A DNA stretch of 64,000 nucleotides. It comes from Rhodospirillales bacterium (GTDB taxonomy: Bacteria; Pseudomonadota; Gammaproteobacteria; Nevskiales; Nevskiaceae). The stretch covers positions 23,630 to 87,629 of the forward strand of contig CAJCJH010000043.1 of the NCBI GenBank assembly GCA_903970615.1, given 5' to 3'. Under the pieces are notes generated by a model. It saw only the letters and a list, made by a program, of their open reading frames with translations. It did no database searches and was not told the origin of the DNA. The position numbers and the translations under genes were made by a program. Every line of letters begins with the position of its first letter. Positions within the stretch are counted from its first letter, which is position 1. Below are positions 1 to 9,106 of the stretch, one piece after another.

Positions 1-787
1 GATTGAGGATGCGGCCGGACATTGGCGTGACCACGATGCCAACCAGGTAAACCGTGAACAACGCGGAGAGCGCAGCTGGCCCGAGGTTGAACGGCGGCTC
101 CGCCAGTCGCAGAGTGACGTAGGTGAAGCCGCCGACCAGCGCGAACAGAATCGCAAAACCTGCGGCGTAAGCGCCGCGCAGGCGCGGATCGCGCAACAGC
201 TCGAAGGGTGATGTGCGCACAGCGGCTGGTTCCCGATAGCGCTGTTCCTGCGGCAGCCAGCGGCGGATCAGCCAGGCCACTCCGAACTGCATGCCTGCCA
301 GCGCCAGCAAGGCCACGCGCCAGCCGGCAAATTCACCGACGACTCCAGCCAGCAGGCGTCCGCAAAAGCCGCCGCCGACGGTGCCGGCGACATACAGCGC
401 GGTAACGCCACGTGCCTGCACCGCGGGCCATTCATCCGCGGTGTAGGCGACGGTGACGGCGAAGATTCCCGGCAGGAAAATACCCTCGGCGAAGCGGGCT
501 GCCAGCAAGCAAGCTGGTGTCGGCGATGCGGCCATCAGCAACGTGGGAATCAGCGCCAAAAATGCGGCGCTGACGATCACCCGGCGGCGGCCGAAACGAT
601 CCGCCAGCATGCCGGCGAAAGGTGCAGCGAGGGCAACGCCGAACGTGCCGGCAGAAATCACCAGACCTGCGAGTGCGGCGTCGTGGCCGAGCCAGCTGCG
701 CAGCAAGGGCAGCAGCGACTGCGGCGCGTACAGTGTCAGGAATGCGGCGGCGCCGGCCAGCGTGACTGCGATGCGACGACGATCCAC
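1..787 (-). CDS. MFS transporter, cut by the window edge
   Basis: Inner membrane permease of the major facilitator superfamily; substrate unknown. The window edge removes the C-terminal part, leaving 262 residues. The start is a GTG preceded six bases upstream by AAAGG, which is why I chose it. The protein runs through several hydrophobic helices and shows the MFS loop 2-3 signature GMLADRFGRRR at about residues 59-69, with a second half beginning near the cut. The early region resembles the arabinose-efflux/YnfM-like branch, but this is an impression only. It lies downstream of and codirectional with the acyl-CoA dehydrogenase, with a 135-base gap. Family is well supported, substrate is not. 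Confidence 0.8.
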   Translation of the reverse strand, partial: MDRRRIAVTLAGAAAFLTLYAPQSLLPLLRSWLGHDAALAGLVISAGTFGVALAAPFAGMLADRFGRRRVIVSAAFLALIPTLLMAASPTPACLLAARFAEGIFLPGIFAVTVAYTADEWPAVQARGVTALYVAGTVGGGFCGRLLAGVVGEFAGWRVALLALAGMQFGVAWLIRRWLPQEQRYREPAAVRTSPFELLRDPRLRGAYAAGFAILFALVGGFTYVTLRLAEPPFNLGPAALSALFTVYLVGIVVTPMSGRILN

Positions 788-922
788 GGATAACCTTTAT
801 AAAAATTGCGCGAAAAGTGCGCGGCACGATGCGCGCTCAACCCGGATTCGTCGAACGATCGGCGGTCGTAAAAAGCTTAAACGCTTGCGGCGCCTGTTAC
901 TTTTGATCGATGGCCAATCGCC

Positions 923-2068
923 TCAGCGCCCGACCAGCGACCTTGCAATCACTTCCTTCATGATCTCGCTGGTGCCGCCGTAAATGCGTTGAATGCGGGC
1001 GTCCGCCCAGTAGCGCGAGATCGGATATTCGGTCATGTAGCCGTAGCCGCCGAACAGTTGCAGGCAGGCGTCGGTGACGCGGCCTTCCATTTCGGTGGTG
1101 GCGAGTTTCACCATCGCGGCCATCGGCACATCGAGCGCTTTTTCTTCGTACAGGCGCGTGCATTTTTCGATGAACGCGCGATGCACTTCGATGTCGGTTT
1201 TGGCTTTCGCCAACTCGAAGCGCGTGTTCTGGAAGCTGGCGATCGGGTTGCCGAAAGCTTTGCGCGTAGTGGTGTATTCGATGGTCTTCTGCAGTGCGCC
1301 TTCGGCGTGCGCCACCGCGGTGACGGCCAGCGCCAGACGTTCGCGTGCGAGTTCGTCGATCAGATGGCCGAAGCCGCCGCCGAGCCGGCCGAGCACCGCA
1401 TTCGCCGGCACCTGCACGTTGTCGAAAAACAGTTCGGACGTATCCGCGCAATGCAGGCCGATCTTGTCCAGATTACGGCCGCGCTTGAAGCCCGGCAGCG
1501 AGGTGTCCAGCGTGAACAAAGTAGTGCCTTTGCCGCCGGCTTTCGGATCGGTTTTCGCCGCCAGTACGACCACGCCGGCATGCTGGCCGTTGGTGATGAA
1601 GGTCTTCGAGCCGTTGATGGAATAGCCGCCATCGGCATTCGCAATCGCGCTGGTTTTGATGCTTTGCAGATCGGAGCCGGTGCCCGGTTCGGTCATGCCG
1701 ATCGCGCCGATACACGCGCCGCTCGCCATTTTCGGCAGCCAGTATTTTTTCTGCTCCTCGCTGCCCAGATGCAGGATGTAAGGTGCTGCGATATCCGAAT
1801 GCACTGTGAGGTTCGAGGCCAGTGCCAGAAAGCCCATTCGCGCGGCCTCGTACAACACCACCATCGAGAACTCGAACGGCGCGCCGATGCCGCCATATTG
1901 TTCCGGCTGATCGACGCATAACAAGCCGGCTTCGCCCATTCTCAGATACAAATCTCGCGGCAAAATGCCGGCTTTTTCCCAGGCTTCGTAATGCGGCTCG
2001 ACTTCGTCCGCAAGAAAGCGCACGACGTTGTCGCGGAACAGATTCAGCTCGCTGGTTTGGACATCCAT
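923..2068 (-). CDS. acyl-CoA dehydrogenase
   Basis: FAD-dependent flavoprotein that introduces a trans-2,3 double bond into acyl-CoA esters and passes electrons to ETF; cytoplasmic. At 381 residues it has the usual family length. Visible motifs are GAIGMTEPGTGSD at residues 121-133 (FAD and substrate binding), the helix LARERLALAV around 240-249, and the C-terminal IYGGTSEIMKEVIAR at 362-376. Glycine sits where medium-chain enzymes carry the catalytic glutamate (YEGT), so by analogy with long-chain and isovaleryl-CoA dehydrogenases the base is probably Glu243. Its first 25 bases overlap the end of the upstream alpha/beta hydrolase, so the two are probably translated together. Substrate chain length cannot be told. 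Confidence 0.93.
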   Translation of the reverse strand: MDVQTSELNLFRDNVVRFLADEVEPHYEAWEKAGILPRDLYLRMGEAGLLCVDQPEQYGGIGAPFEFSMVVLYEAARMGFLALASNLTVHSDIAAPYILHLGSEEQKKYWLPKMASGACIGAIGMTEPGTGSDLQSIKTSAIANADGGYSINGSKTFITNGQHAGVVVLAAKTDPKAGGKGTTLFTLDTSLPGFKRGRNLDKIGLHCADTSELFFDNVQVPANAVLGRLGGGFGHLIDELARERLALAVTAVAHAEGALQKTIEYTTTRKAFGNPIASFQNTRFELAKAKTDIEVHRAFIEKCTRLYEEKALDVPMAAMVKLATTEMEGRVTDACLQLFGGYGYMTEYPISRYWADARIQRIYGGTSEIMKEVIARSLVGR

Positions 2069-3015
2069 TGATCGGTAACTCGACGAAGAGGGTGATCCGG
2101 CATTTTAGACTCTTCCGCCACGCGCTCCAGAAAATCGAAATAGCCGGACAAGCTCGCCTGCGGCGCTTCGAGCTGTGGATAGTGGCCGATGCCTTCGAGC
2201 ATCAGCACATCCGCATTCGGAATTTCGTCGCGGTAGGTTTGCGCCATGTGCGCGCCGGAAACCGGATCGAGCGGTCCGTTGATCAAGCGCAGCGGCACTT
2301 CGGTTTTTTGCAGCGCGCCGACCCAGCGCTCACGATATTCGAAGCGCTCGTCCAGATAGCGCACCACCTTGTAAGCGATGCCCGGGCCACCGTTGTAGGC
2401 GATCTGTTGCCAGAACTGCGCGAGTTCATCGAAGCTCGGCCGCGTTGCCGGGCCGAACACGCGCACGAAGGTGTCGCGGAAGCGATTTTCAGTCAGCAGG
2501 AAACGGCTGATCAGCGGGCCGAGCCGCGAGCGCAACAAATTTTGCAGCAGAGTCGGTTTCTGCATTTCCGGAAAGATGCCGGCATTCAGCAGGCAGGCAC
2601 TTTCGAGTACCGGTTCCAGACTTTTTTTGCCGCTGCGATCAAGCCCGCGCGCGAGCAGTTCCTGAGTGACAGTGACGCCGTAATCGTGCGCAAATACGTG
2701 GTAACGCTGCACGCCGAGTTCACGCAGCAGCGCTTCCTGCAGGTCGGCCTGATCGAGAATGGTGTAGTCGTATTCGCGCGGCTTGGCGGAGTAGCCGAAG
2801 CCGATCATGTCGGCGGCGATCACCAGGCTGAAGCGCTCGCGCAAAAATGGCCACAGGTGATGCCAATCCCAGGAGCTGGTGGGAAAGCCATGAATCAGCA
2901 ACAGCGCCGGGCCGGGTATGCCGCTATTAGCGGCGTGATAAAAAATCGGATGGCCGCGATGCACCAGATAACTGCCGCGTTCGTACCATTTCTTGAAGGT
3001 GAGCGGTTCGGCCAA
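2044..3015 (-). CDS. alpha/beta hydrolase
   Basis: Alpha/beta-hydrolase fold enzyme of 323 residues, of the epoxide hydrolase/haloalkane dehalogenase type. The oxyanion-hole motif HGFPTSSWDW follows the first core strands, the nucleophile elbow reads FAHDYGVTV so the nucleophile is Asp rather than Ser, and the C-terminal histidine is in GIGHYPQLEAP. These three are what the family uses to open epoxides or displace halides, but related proteins include plain hydrolases and the substrate is unknown. It is the first gene of a two-gene unit with the acyl-CoA dehydrogenase, which suggests a role in breakdown of a hydrophobic acyl compound (inference). Confidence 0.88.
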   Translation of the reverse strand: MAEPLTFKKWYERGSYLVHRGHPIFYHAANSGIPGPALLLIHGFPTSSWDWHHLWPFLRERFSLVIAADMIGFGYSAKPREYDYTILDQADLQEALLRELGVQRYHVFAHDYGVTVTQELLARGLDRSGKKSLEPVLESACLLNAGIFPEMQKPTLLQNLLRSRLGPLISRFLLTENRFRDTFVRVFGPATRPSFDELAQFWQQIAYNGGPGIAYKVVRYLDERFEYRERWVGALQKTEVPLRLINGPLDPVSGAHMAQTYRDEIPNADVLMLEGIGHYPQLEAPQASLSGYFDFLERVAEESKMPDHPLRRVTDQWMSKPAS

Positions 3016-3102
3016 AGGCTGCTTCCGGCGATCGAGCGTTGCCGAATCCTCGCATAAACGCGGCTTGCATGGCAGCGCTGGCGACGCCGCTCGGTCAATT
3101 AC

Positions 3103-3843
3103 CTACAAGCCCTGGCGAATCTCGCCGCTGCCGAGTTTCAGATCGTAGACATCATGCGGATGACCGCCGTAAGTGATGTCGCCACTGCCGTTGACGCGCG
3201 CATGCAGCGTATCGGCAACGCTGACATCGGCATCGCCGCTGCCGTCGATTTCCACGTCCGCCGTTTTCGCATTGAGCGACTTCAGACGCGCGTCGCCAGA
3301 GCCTTCGATACGCAATGCCAGGTCATCGACCTTGCCTTCGATACGGACGTCGCCCGAGCCGGCAATCCCGACGCGTAGCTTGCCGCCGTCGATACCATGC
3401 AGCGCGACATCGCCGCTGCCTTCGATGTCGATCGCATTCATCGCCGGTACCTGAACTTTAACTTTCAGCGTTCGATAGCTGGTATCGGAACCCTGCGAGC
3501 TGACGATCAGGCAGTTGCCATCGACGTGCAGATCGATCGTATCCAGCCGCTTCTCATCGCCGACCACGCTGACCTGCTGCGGTGTGCCGATCTGTATGTC
3601 GACATCGGTGCTGTCCTTGATCCTGATGGCGCTGAAGGCTGCCAGTTCGCGCGCTTGTGTGGCGCGGTTGCCGGAGTCGTCCACCGCAGCGGAAAAGAGC
3701 CGGCTCACCCAGCTTGAAAAGCTTTTATGAGGCGTGCTGTCCGTATTTGAATCCTCGTCGGCACGCGCGCTCACAGCCACCAAAAGCAGTGCAACGCAAG
3801 CAGCGAACGCAATCGAAACCAGCAGTCGGCAATTGAAGCTCAT
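3103..3843 (-). CDS. exported DUF2807-type protein with GSGD ladder
   Basis: Predicted secreted protein of 246 residues with a signal peptide (hydrophobic run LLVSIAFAACVALLLVAV, then SARA). From about residue 140 to the end the motif GSGD occurs five times and GSGE once, at steps of 18-20 residues, as in the DUF2807 head-GIN domain family, whose members form a right-handed beta-helix-like fold. I start at the ATG at 3843 because GGGG lies eight bases upstream; a TTG six bases earlier would be too close to it. Function is unknown; exported DUF2807 proteins are thought to act at the cell surface or in the periplasm. It stands alone between two hydrolase genes. Confidence 0.82.
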   Translation of the reverse strand: MSFNCRLLVSIAFAACVALLLVAVSARADEDSNTDSTPHKSFSSWVSRLFSAAVDDSGNRATQARELAAFSAIRIKDSTDVDIQIGTPQQVSVVGDEKRLDTIDLHVDGNCLIVSSQGSDTSYRTLKVKVQVPAMNAIDIEGSGDVALHGIDGGKLRVGIAGSGDVRIEGKVDDLALRIEGSGDARLKSLNAKTADVEIDGSGDADVSVADTLHARVNGSGDITYGGHPHDVYDLKLGSGEIRQGL

Positions 3844-3944
3844 CGTCAAATCCCCATCGGTTTACACGCACGAATCTGCGCAGGAACGTACGCATCAGAT
3901 GCAGCGAACCGCCCGAATGGTTGCAGTGCCGGCTTGCTCGCGGC

Positions 3945-4745
3945 TTATGGAGTTGCGGCCATTTGCTTTAGCGCAGCGATCAAACGCTCGGGCGCTTCTG
4001 CCGGCACCCAATGGCCGCTGCCTTCGATGATCTCGATGTCCTGCGTATTGAAACTGCTGGCGACCCAGCGCGGCAGATAGGGATCGTGCGCACCCCATAA
4101 AATCTTTACCGGCACGCGCTCGGTCAACTGCTGCCAGCGCGATTCCCAACTCACCAGCTGTTCCGGATTGGCCGATCGATACAGTTTCAGAATCGTCATC
4201 CGGGCAGACATTTTCGACGGCGCGCCGCACCAGATCGCATGGATCTGCGCAGCCGATAATTTGCGTGAGCCGCGCCGCAGTTCGCGCGACAGCATAGTCC
4301 TCGACATCAGCCACATCGAAAGTTCGCCGAGCACCGGCGTGCGCCACGCGCGCGCCCAGGCATGCCAGCGATAGCGCGGCGTGAAGGCCGTATTCATCAG
4401 CACAATGCGTGCAATGCGCTGCGGATATTTGCTCGCCCAGGCAGCACCGATCAAGCCACCCCAGTCGTGTGCGACGAGTGTGATCGGCTGGTGAATATCG
4501 AGCGCAGTGACCAATGCTTCGACCCAGTCCGCATAACCATCGAAGCTGTAGTCGAATGCGGGATTGATGGCCGAACGATGAATACCCTGAAAATCCGGCG
4601 CATAACAGGCGTAGCGATCGGCAACGCCAGCGATCGCCGCATCCCAGAGTTCAGCGGTGTCGGGAACGCCATGCAGAAACAGCGCCGGCGCGCCGGTGCC
4701 TTTATGCGTGACGTAAACCGGATGACCCTGAACCTTCACTTCCAT
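3945..4745 (-). CDS. alpha/beta hydrolase (epoxide hydrolase/dehalogenase-like)
   Basis: Cytoplasmic alpha/beta-hydrolase fold enzyme of 266 residues. It shows FLHGVPDTAELW for the oxyanion hole, the nucleophile elbow LVAHDWGGLIG with Asp as nucleophile, an acid region near ILWGAHDPYLP, and the catalytic histidine in IEGSGHWVPAEAPE. HDWGG is typical of soluble epoxide hydrolases and haloalkane dehalogenases. It is not closely similar to the other hydrolase at 2044-3015, so the pair is not a recent duplication. It lies downstream of, and codirectional with, the SBF-like carrier. Substrate unknown. Confidence 0.9.
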   Translation of the reverse strand: MEVKVQGHPVYVTHKGTGAPALFLHGVPDTAELWDAAIAGVADRYACYAPDFQGIHRSAINPAFDYSFDGYADWVEALVTALDIHQPITLVAHDWGGLIGAAWASKYPQRIARIVLMNTAFTPRYRWHAWARAWRTPVLGELSMWLMSRTMLSRELRRGSRKLSAAQIHAIWCGAPSKMSARMTILKLYRSANPEQLVSWESRWQQLTERVPVKILWGAHDPYLPRWVASSFNTQDIEIIEGSGHWVPAEAPERLIAALKQMAATP

Positions 4746-4802
4746 TTCATTTCCCTCAATCGAGTTTTGTCGATGCGCATGAAAGCTCGATCAGCAAGCG
4801 TG

Positions 4803-5825
4803 TTATTGCGCGATGTGTGCATCATCGAGACGCTGCGCGTAACGCCGCGCGATCACCGAACACACCAGCAATTGCAGCTGGTGATAGAACATGATCGGCA
4901 GGACGATCAAGCCGAGCGCAGAGGCACCCGCTGCGCTGCCGCCGAACAGCAGCTTCGCCATCGGCACGCCCGTGGCCAAGCTCTTTTTCGAGCCGCAAAA
5001 CACGGCCGTGATTTCATCTTCGATAGAGAAGCCGAAGCGTTGCGAAATGAAGGTGGTCGCCGTCAACACGATCGCCAGCAGGCCTCCGGCCAGCAGCAGC
5101 GTTTGCAGCAAGGTGAGAATGCCGTAATTACTCCAGAGCCCAGCTTTTGTTGAGTCGCAGAACGAGTTGTAGACGATCAGCAGAATTACCGCGCGATCGA
5201 CCTTGCCGGTCACGTTCTTGTTGCGCGTCACCCAGCCGGCCAGCAGCGGCCGCAGCAATTGGCCGGCGATGAAAGGCAGCAGCAGTTGTTCGGCGACGTC
5301 GAGCAACTGGCGTTGCAGCGACAAACCTTGCCCGCTGGTATGCAGCCACACGCTCACCAGCAGCGGTGTGATCAGCATGCCGAGCAGGCTCGAAACGGTG
5401 GCATTGAAAACCGCGCCAGCGACATTGCCGCGCGCCAGCGTGGTCATCGCAATCGAGGTCGAAACGGTGGACGACAACGCACACAGAAAAAAGAAACCGA
5501 CCAGTAGTTCGTGCGGCAACAGCTTGTTGAAACTGAGCATCGCCGCGATGCCGATCAGCGGAAAAAGAATGAAGGTTGATGACTGCACGAACAGATGCAG
5601 CCGCCAGTTGCGCGCACCGAGTTTGAGCTTGTCGGTGGAAAGCCCGATACCGCTGAGCAGGAACACCAAGCCAACGCCGATCGTCGTCACCTGATCCAGA
5701 TGCAGCGGGCCATGACTCGCGCCGATTGCCGGGAACAGCGCGGCAAGCACGACCGCGCTGAGCATGCCGGCGAGGAAGGGATCGACGGGTAGACGATGCA
5801 GCAGGCGGGTCACATTCATGCTCAT
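4803..5825 (-). CDS. SBF-like bile acid:sodium symporter family protein
   Basis: Inner membrane carrier of 340 residues, with about nine or ten hydrophobic segments. It resembles the SBF-like family (E. coli YfeH, human SLC10A7), seen in the pattern VFLLSGIGLSTDKLK near residue 55, the segment LCALSSTVSTSIAMTTLARGN around 115-135 and FCGSKKSLATGVPMAKLLF near 280. Family members are sodium-coupled or organic-anion carriers, but YfeH-type substrates are mostly undefined. The start ATG is four bases before the end of the DUF885 gene, so the two are close enough to share a transcript. Family call is firm; transported molecule is not known. Confidence 0.88.
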   Translation of the reverse strand: MSMNVTRLLHRLPVDPFLAGMLSAVVLAALFPAIGASHGPLHLDQVTTIGVGLVFLLSGIGLSTDKLKLGARNWRLHLFVQSSTFILFPLIGIAAMLSFNKLLPHELLVGFFFLCALSSTVSTSIAMTTLARGNVAGAVFNATVSSLLGMLITPLLVSVWLHTSGQGLSLQRQLLDVAEQLLLPFIAGQLLRPLLAGWVTRNKNVTGKVDRAVILLIVYNSFCDSTKAGLWSNYGILTLLQTLLLAGGLLAIVLTATTFISQRFGFSIEDEITAVFCGSKKSLATGVPMAKLLFGGSAAGASALGLIVLPIMFYHQLQLLVCSVIARRYAQRLDDAHIAQ

Positions 5826-5828
5826 TGA

Positions 5829-7640
5829 TTATTTCTGCTGCGCAATCCACGCATCCACATTCCGTTCCAGCACATCCAGCGGCAACGCGCCGGAGCCGAG
5901 CACCACATCGTGAAATGCGCGCACATCGAACTTGTCGCCGAGCGCCGTTTCGGCGCGCGTTCTGAGTCCGCGGATTTTCAGCTGGCCGATCTTGTACGCC
6001 AGTGCCTGACCGGGCCAGGCGATGTAGCGGTCGACTTCCACTTCGATATCGTGCTGCGTGCGCGGCGTGTTGGCGACCATGAAATCGATCGCCTGCTGCC
6101 GCGTCCAGCCCTTGGCGTGCATGCCGGTATCGACCACCAGACGGCAGGCGCGCCACATCTCGTAAGTCAGCTGGCCGTAGCGCGAATACGGGTCTTTATA
6201 CAGGCCGAGTTCGTAGCCGAGGCTTTCCGAGTACAGCGCCCAGCCTTCAACAAACGCGGTGTAGCTGATGCCGTTCTTGCGGAATTCCGGCAGCCCTTCC
6301 AGCTCCTGTTGCAAAGAGATTTGCAGATGATGGCCGGGCACGGCTTCGTGTGAAGTGAGCACTTCCATTTCCCACTTCGGCCGTGTTTCCGGCTTGTATA
6401 AATTGGCGTAAAAATAACCCGCGCGCGTACCGTCGGCCGCACCCGGCTGGTAGTAAGCGGTGGTTTGGTAAGGCGCAGTTTCCATCGGCACCGCGCGTAC
6501 GCCGTAAGGCAGCCGCGGCAGCTTGCCGAACAGCCGCGGCAGCTCGCCGTCGATGCGTTTGCCGAGCGCGCCATAAGCGGTCAAAAGCTCATCGCCGGTC
6601 TTGAAATAAAAGCGCGGATCGCTGCGCAGGAATTTCGAGAAGTCCGCAAAACTGCCTCTGAATCCAACCTCCGCACGCAAGGCATCCATCGCCGCGCGAA
6701 TACGTTTGACCTCGCTCAAACCGAGTTGGTGAATCTGCTCGGGCGTGAGCTCAGTCGTGGTGTGATGCTTCGCCAGATAGGCGTAATAAGCGGTACCGTC
6801 CGGCAACGCCGATACGCCGACGGCCTCGCGGCAATGCGGCAGATAATCGTCCTTGAAAAAAGTCTGGAAGTGGGCAAACGCAGGCACGACGGATTCCTGC
6901 ACGGCAGTCGCGCCTTCGCGCGCGAGCCCGGCTTGAACGTCGTCGGCCAAGCCTTTCGGAAACTGTTTGAATGGCGCGTAGAACGGGCTGTCTTCAGGCT
7001 TGGCAACGATCTGCCTGGCGATCTGTTCCGGAATCTTTTTGAGAATCGCGCAGGCCGGCATGCGCTGTTCGGCAAGGCCGGCGCGCATCAGCGCGATGGT
7101 CTGATCGGTGAGTGTGGCGAAGGCACGCAGACGCGAAATCCAGTCCAAATAATCCTGCGCTGAATCGAAGCTCAGCACTTCGGTGATGTCCTGCGCCGAT
7201 TGCAGCCCGTAGATGTGATCCACCGGCATCAGGTAGGGATGAAAGCGATAGCTTTCGATGCTGTCTTCGAGCTGCTGCTCGAACAGCGCGTAGTTCAAGG
7301 CTTCGGTCGGATTCAAGCCACTCGCATCGATCTGCTTCAGTTTTTGCAGCGCTGCAAGATCGTCCTGATGACTGTGTTCGATCGCCGCAAGACTGCGGTC
7401 GCCCCAGCGATCGTTGTAGCGTTTGTCGCCGAGCTGCGACGCATTTTCCGGGTTTTCGCGCAGGCCGCGCTGCCATTCGGAATCGTACAACGCATGCAGT
7501 TGCGCGACGGCGCTTTCGCCGGCAGTAATCGGTTGCGGGCTGGCCGCGGGCGCTGTCGGTTGTGTCGCGCAAGCGGCCAGCGTGAACGACATGCAGACGA
7601 TGATCGCTGCGCCGGAAAAAATTGCTGAGCGTTGCGGCAT
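5829..7640 (-). CDS. DUF885 metallopeptidase-like lipoprotein
   Basis: Predicted exported lipoprotein of 603 residues: a hydrophobic signal followed by lipobox LAAC with Cys24, then a short Pro/Ala linker. The DUF885 hallmark HEAVPGHH is at residues 431-438, followed by EGWALYSESLG, which fits a gluzincin-like zinc site (HExxxGHH plus a downstream Glu). Members are thought to be zinc peptidases or peptidase-like enzymes, with substrates unknown. I chose the ATG at 7640 because GGAG lies five bases upstream and the lipoprotein signal begins there; an open frame continues upstream but has no signal. It follows pilR by 47 bases on the same strand. Confidence 0.88.
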   Translation of the reverse strand: MPQRSAIFSGAAIIVCMSFTLAACATQPTAPAASPQPITAGESAVAQLHALYDSEWQRGLRENPENASQLGDKRYNDRWGDRSLAAIEHSHQDDLAALQKLKQIDASGLNPTEALNYALFEQQLEDSIESYRFHPYLMPVDHIYGLQSAQDITEVLSFDSAQDYLDWISRLRAFATLTDQTIALMRAGLAEQRMPACAILKKIPEQIARQIVAKPEDSPFYAPFKQFPKGLADDVQAGLAREGATAVQESVVPAFAHFQTFFKDDYLPHCREAVGVSALPDGTAYYAYLAKHHTTTELTPEQIHQLGLSEVKRIRAAMDALRAEVGFRGSFADFSKFLRSDPRFYFKTGDELLTAYGALGKRIDGELPRLFGKLPRLPYGVRAVPMETAPYQTTAYYQPGAADGTRAGYFYANLYKPETRPKWEMEVLTSHEAVPGHHLQISLQQELEGLPEFRKNGISYTAFVEGWALYSESLGYELGLYKDPYSRYGQLTYEMWRACRLVVDTGMHAKGWTRQQAIDFMVANTPRTQHDIEVEVDRYIAWPGQALAYKIGQLKIRGLRTRAETALGDKFDVRAFHDVVLGSGALPLDVLERNVDAWIAQQK

Positions 7641-7687
7641 GGAAACTCCGGTGAAAAATGACTCGGCGATTGCCGATCGATGCGCGA

Positions 7688-9073
7688 CTATTCGATGCCC
7701 AGTTTCTTGATCCGATAACGCAAACTGCGGAACGACATACCCAGCAGCACGGCCGCCTTGGTTTTGTTGTAACGCGCTTTTTCTAGCGCTTCGACGATCG
7801 TGCGCCGCTCCAGATCCTCCATCTGCGTGTCGAGTGCGGATGATCCCGTTTGCGCGGGCGCGGCGATGCTCGCCGCATGAATTTGAACCGAGGTTGTCGC
7901 GGCCACGGCTGAACACGATTCCTCACGCAGTTGCAACTCGGCCGCGGCGATGTGTTTGCCGTCGCTGAGCGTGACGGCGCGTTCGAGTACGTTTTCGAGT
8001 TCGCGCACATTGCCGGGAAAGCGATGCTGCGTCAGCCGTCGCAACGCATCTGCACTCAGCGTTGGCGTCGCGTGCAGGCCGTTGGTTTTCGCCAGCCGAT
8101 CGAGAATTGCGCGCGCCAGTTGCGGAATATCTTCAGGGCGCTCGCGCAGTGGCGGTGTATGCACTTCGATCACGTTCAGCCGGTAGTACAAATCCTGCCG
8201 GAACTGGCCTTGCGCCAACATCGCGTTGAGGTCTTTGTGCGTCGCCGAAATCACCCGCACGTTCACCGGGATTTCGGTCTCCGCGCCGACCGGCCGCACC
8301 GCGCGTTCCTGCAAGGCGCGCAGCAGTTTCACCTGCATGTGCAGCGGCAAATCGCCGACTTCATCGAGAAATAAGGTGCCGCCTTCAGCGGCCTGGAACA
8401 GGCCGGTTTTGTCGCGCGTCGCACCGCTGAAACTGCCTTTCAGATGACCAAAGAATTCGCTCTCCATCAGCTCGCCCGGAATCGCGCCGCAGTTGACCGG
8501 TACGAACGCCGCCTCGGCGCGAGGACTGCTGCTGTGGATGAGCCTCGCAACCAGTTCCTTACCGGTGCCGGATTCGCCGCCGATATGCACCGGCGCCTGA
8601 CTGCGTGCGAGTCGCTCGATCATGCTGCGCAGATGCATGATGGCGGGCGCGGAGCCGAGCAGACCGCCGCCGTCGCTGGTTGTTTCTGCGGCCGTGGCCG
8701 GCGCTTTTTTCAGCTTCAGCGCGGCATCCACCAGCTTGCGCAGCTTGGTTAAATTAACCGGCTTTTCGACGAAATCGAAAGCGCCGGCCTTGAGGCTTTC
8801 CACCGCGGCCTGCGCATTGCCGTAAGCCGTAATCACCGCCGCCGGCAGACCGGGATGATTGCGCTGAATTTCTTCGATCAATTCGAGGCCGTTGCCATCC
8901 GGCAGGCGCATGTCGGTGAGGCATAGATCGAAGCGATGTTCGGCCAATAGCGCTCGCGCCTGCTGTAAATCGCCCGCGCTTTGCGTACGCAGCCCCATTC
9001 GCAGCAAGGTGATTTCCAGCAGTTCGCGGATATCCGCTTCGTCGTCGACGATAAGGGCGTGCGCAGCGGTCAT
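7688..9073 (-). CDS. pilR: sigma-54-dependent response regulator PilR
   Basis: Response regulator and sigma-54 activator of 461 residues. The receiver domain (1-120) has the acidic pair Asp10-Asp11, phosphoacceptor Asp54 in LTDMRLPDG, Thr82 and Lys104. The AAA+ domain has Walker A GESGTGKE at 166-173, the sigma-54 contact loop as GSFSGA at 213-218 (GAFTGA in most family members), and Walker B TLFLDEVGDLP. The C-terminus is a Fis-type helix-turn-helix ending in SFRSLRYRIKKLGI. Paired with the pilS kinase 33 bases upstream, as in Pseudomonas, where PilSR controls pilA transcription. No type IVa pilus genes are in the window, so the target is inferred. Confidence 0.92.
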   Translation of the reverse strand: MTAAHALIVDDEADIRELLEITLLRMGLRTQSAGDLQQARALLAEHRFDLCLTDMRLPDGNGLELIEEIQRNHPGLPAAVITAYGNAQAAVESLKAGAFDFVEKPVNLTKLRKLVDAALKLKKAPATAAETTSDGGGLLGSAPAIMHLRSMIERLARSQAPVHIGGESGTGKELVARLIHSSSPRAEAAFVPVNCGAIPGELMESEFFGHLKGSFSGATRDKTGLFQAAEGGTLFLDEVGDLPLHMQVKLLRALQERAVRPVGAETEIPVNVRVISATHKDLNAMLAQGQFRQDLYYRLNVIEVHTPPLRERPEDIPQLARAILDRLAKTNGLHATPTLSADALRRLTQHRFPGNVRELENVLERAVTLSDGKHIAAAELQLREESCSAVAATTSVQIHAASIAAPAQTGSSALDTQMEDLERRTIVEALEKARYNKTKAAVLLGMSFRSLRYRIKKLGIE

Positions 9074-9106
9074 TTGATTCCCGAATTTCCCCGAATGTGT
9101 CTGGAT

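Noticed and set aside
432..827. 131-codon frame on the minus strand in the region of the MFS gene
   Set aside because: Out of frame with the transporter; the MFS frame has the signature and helices.
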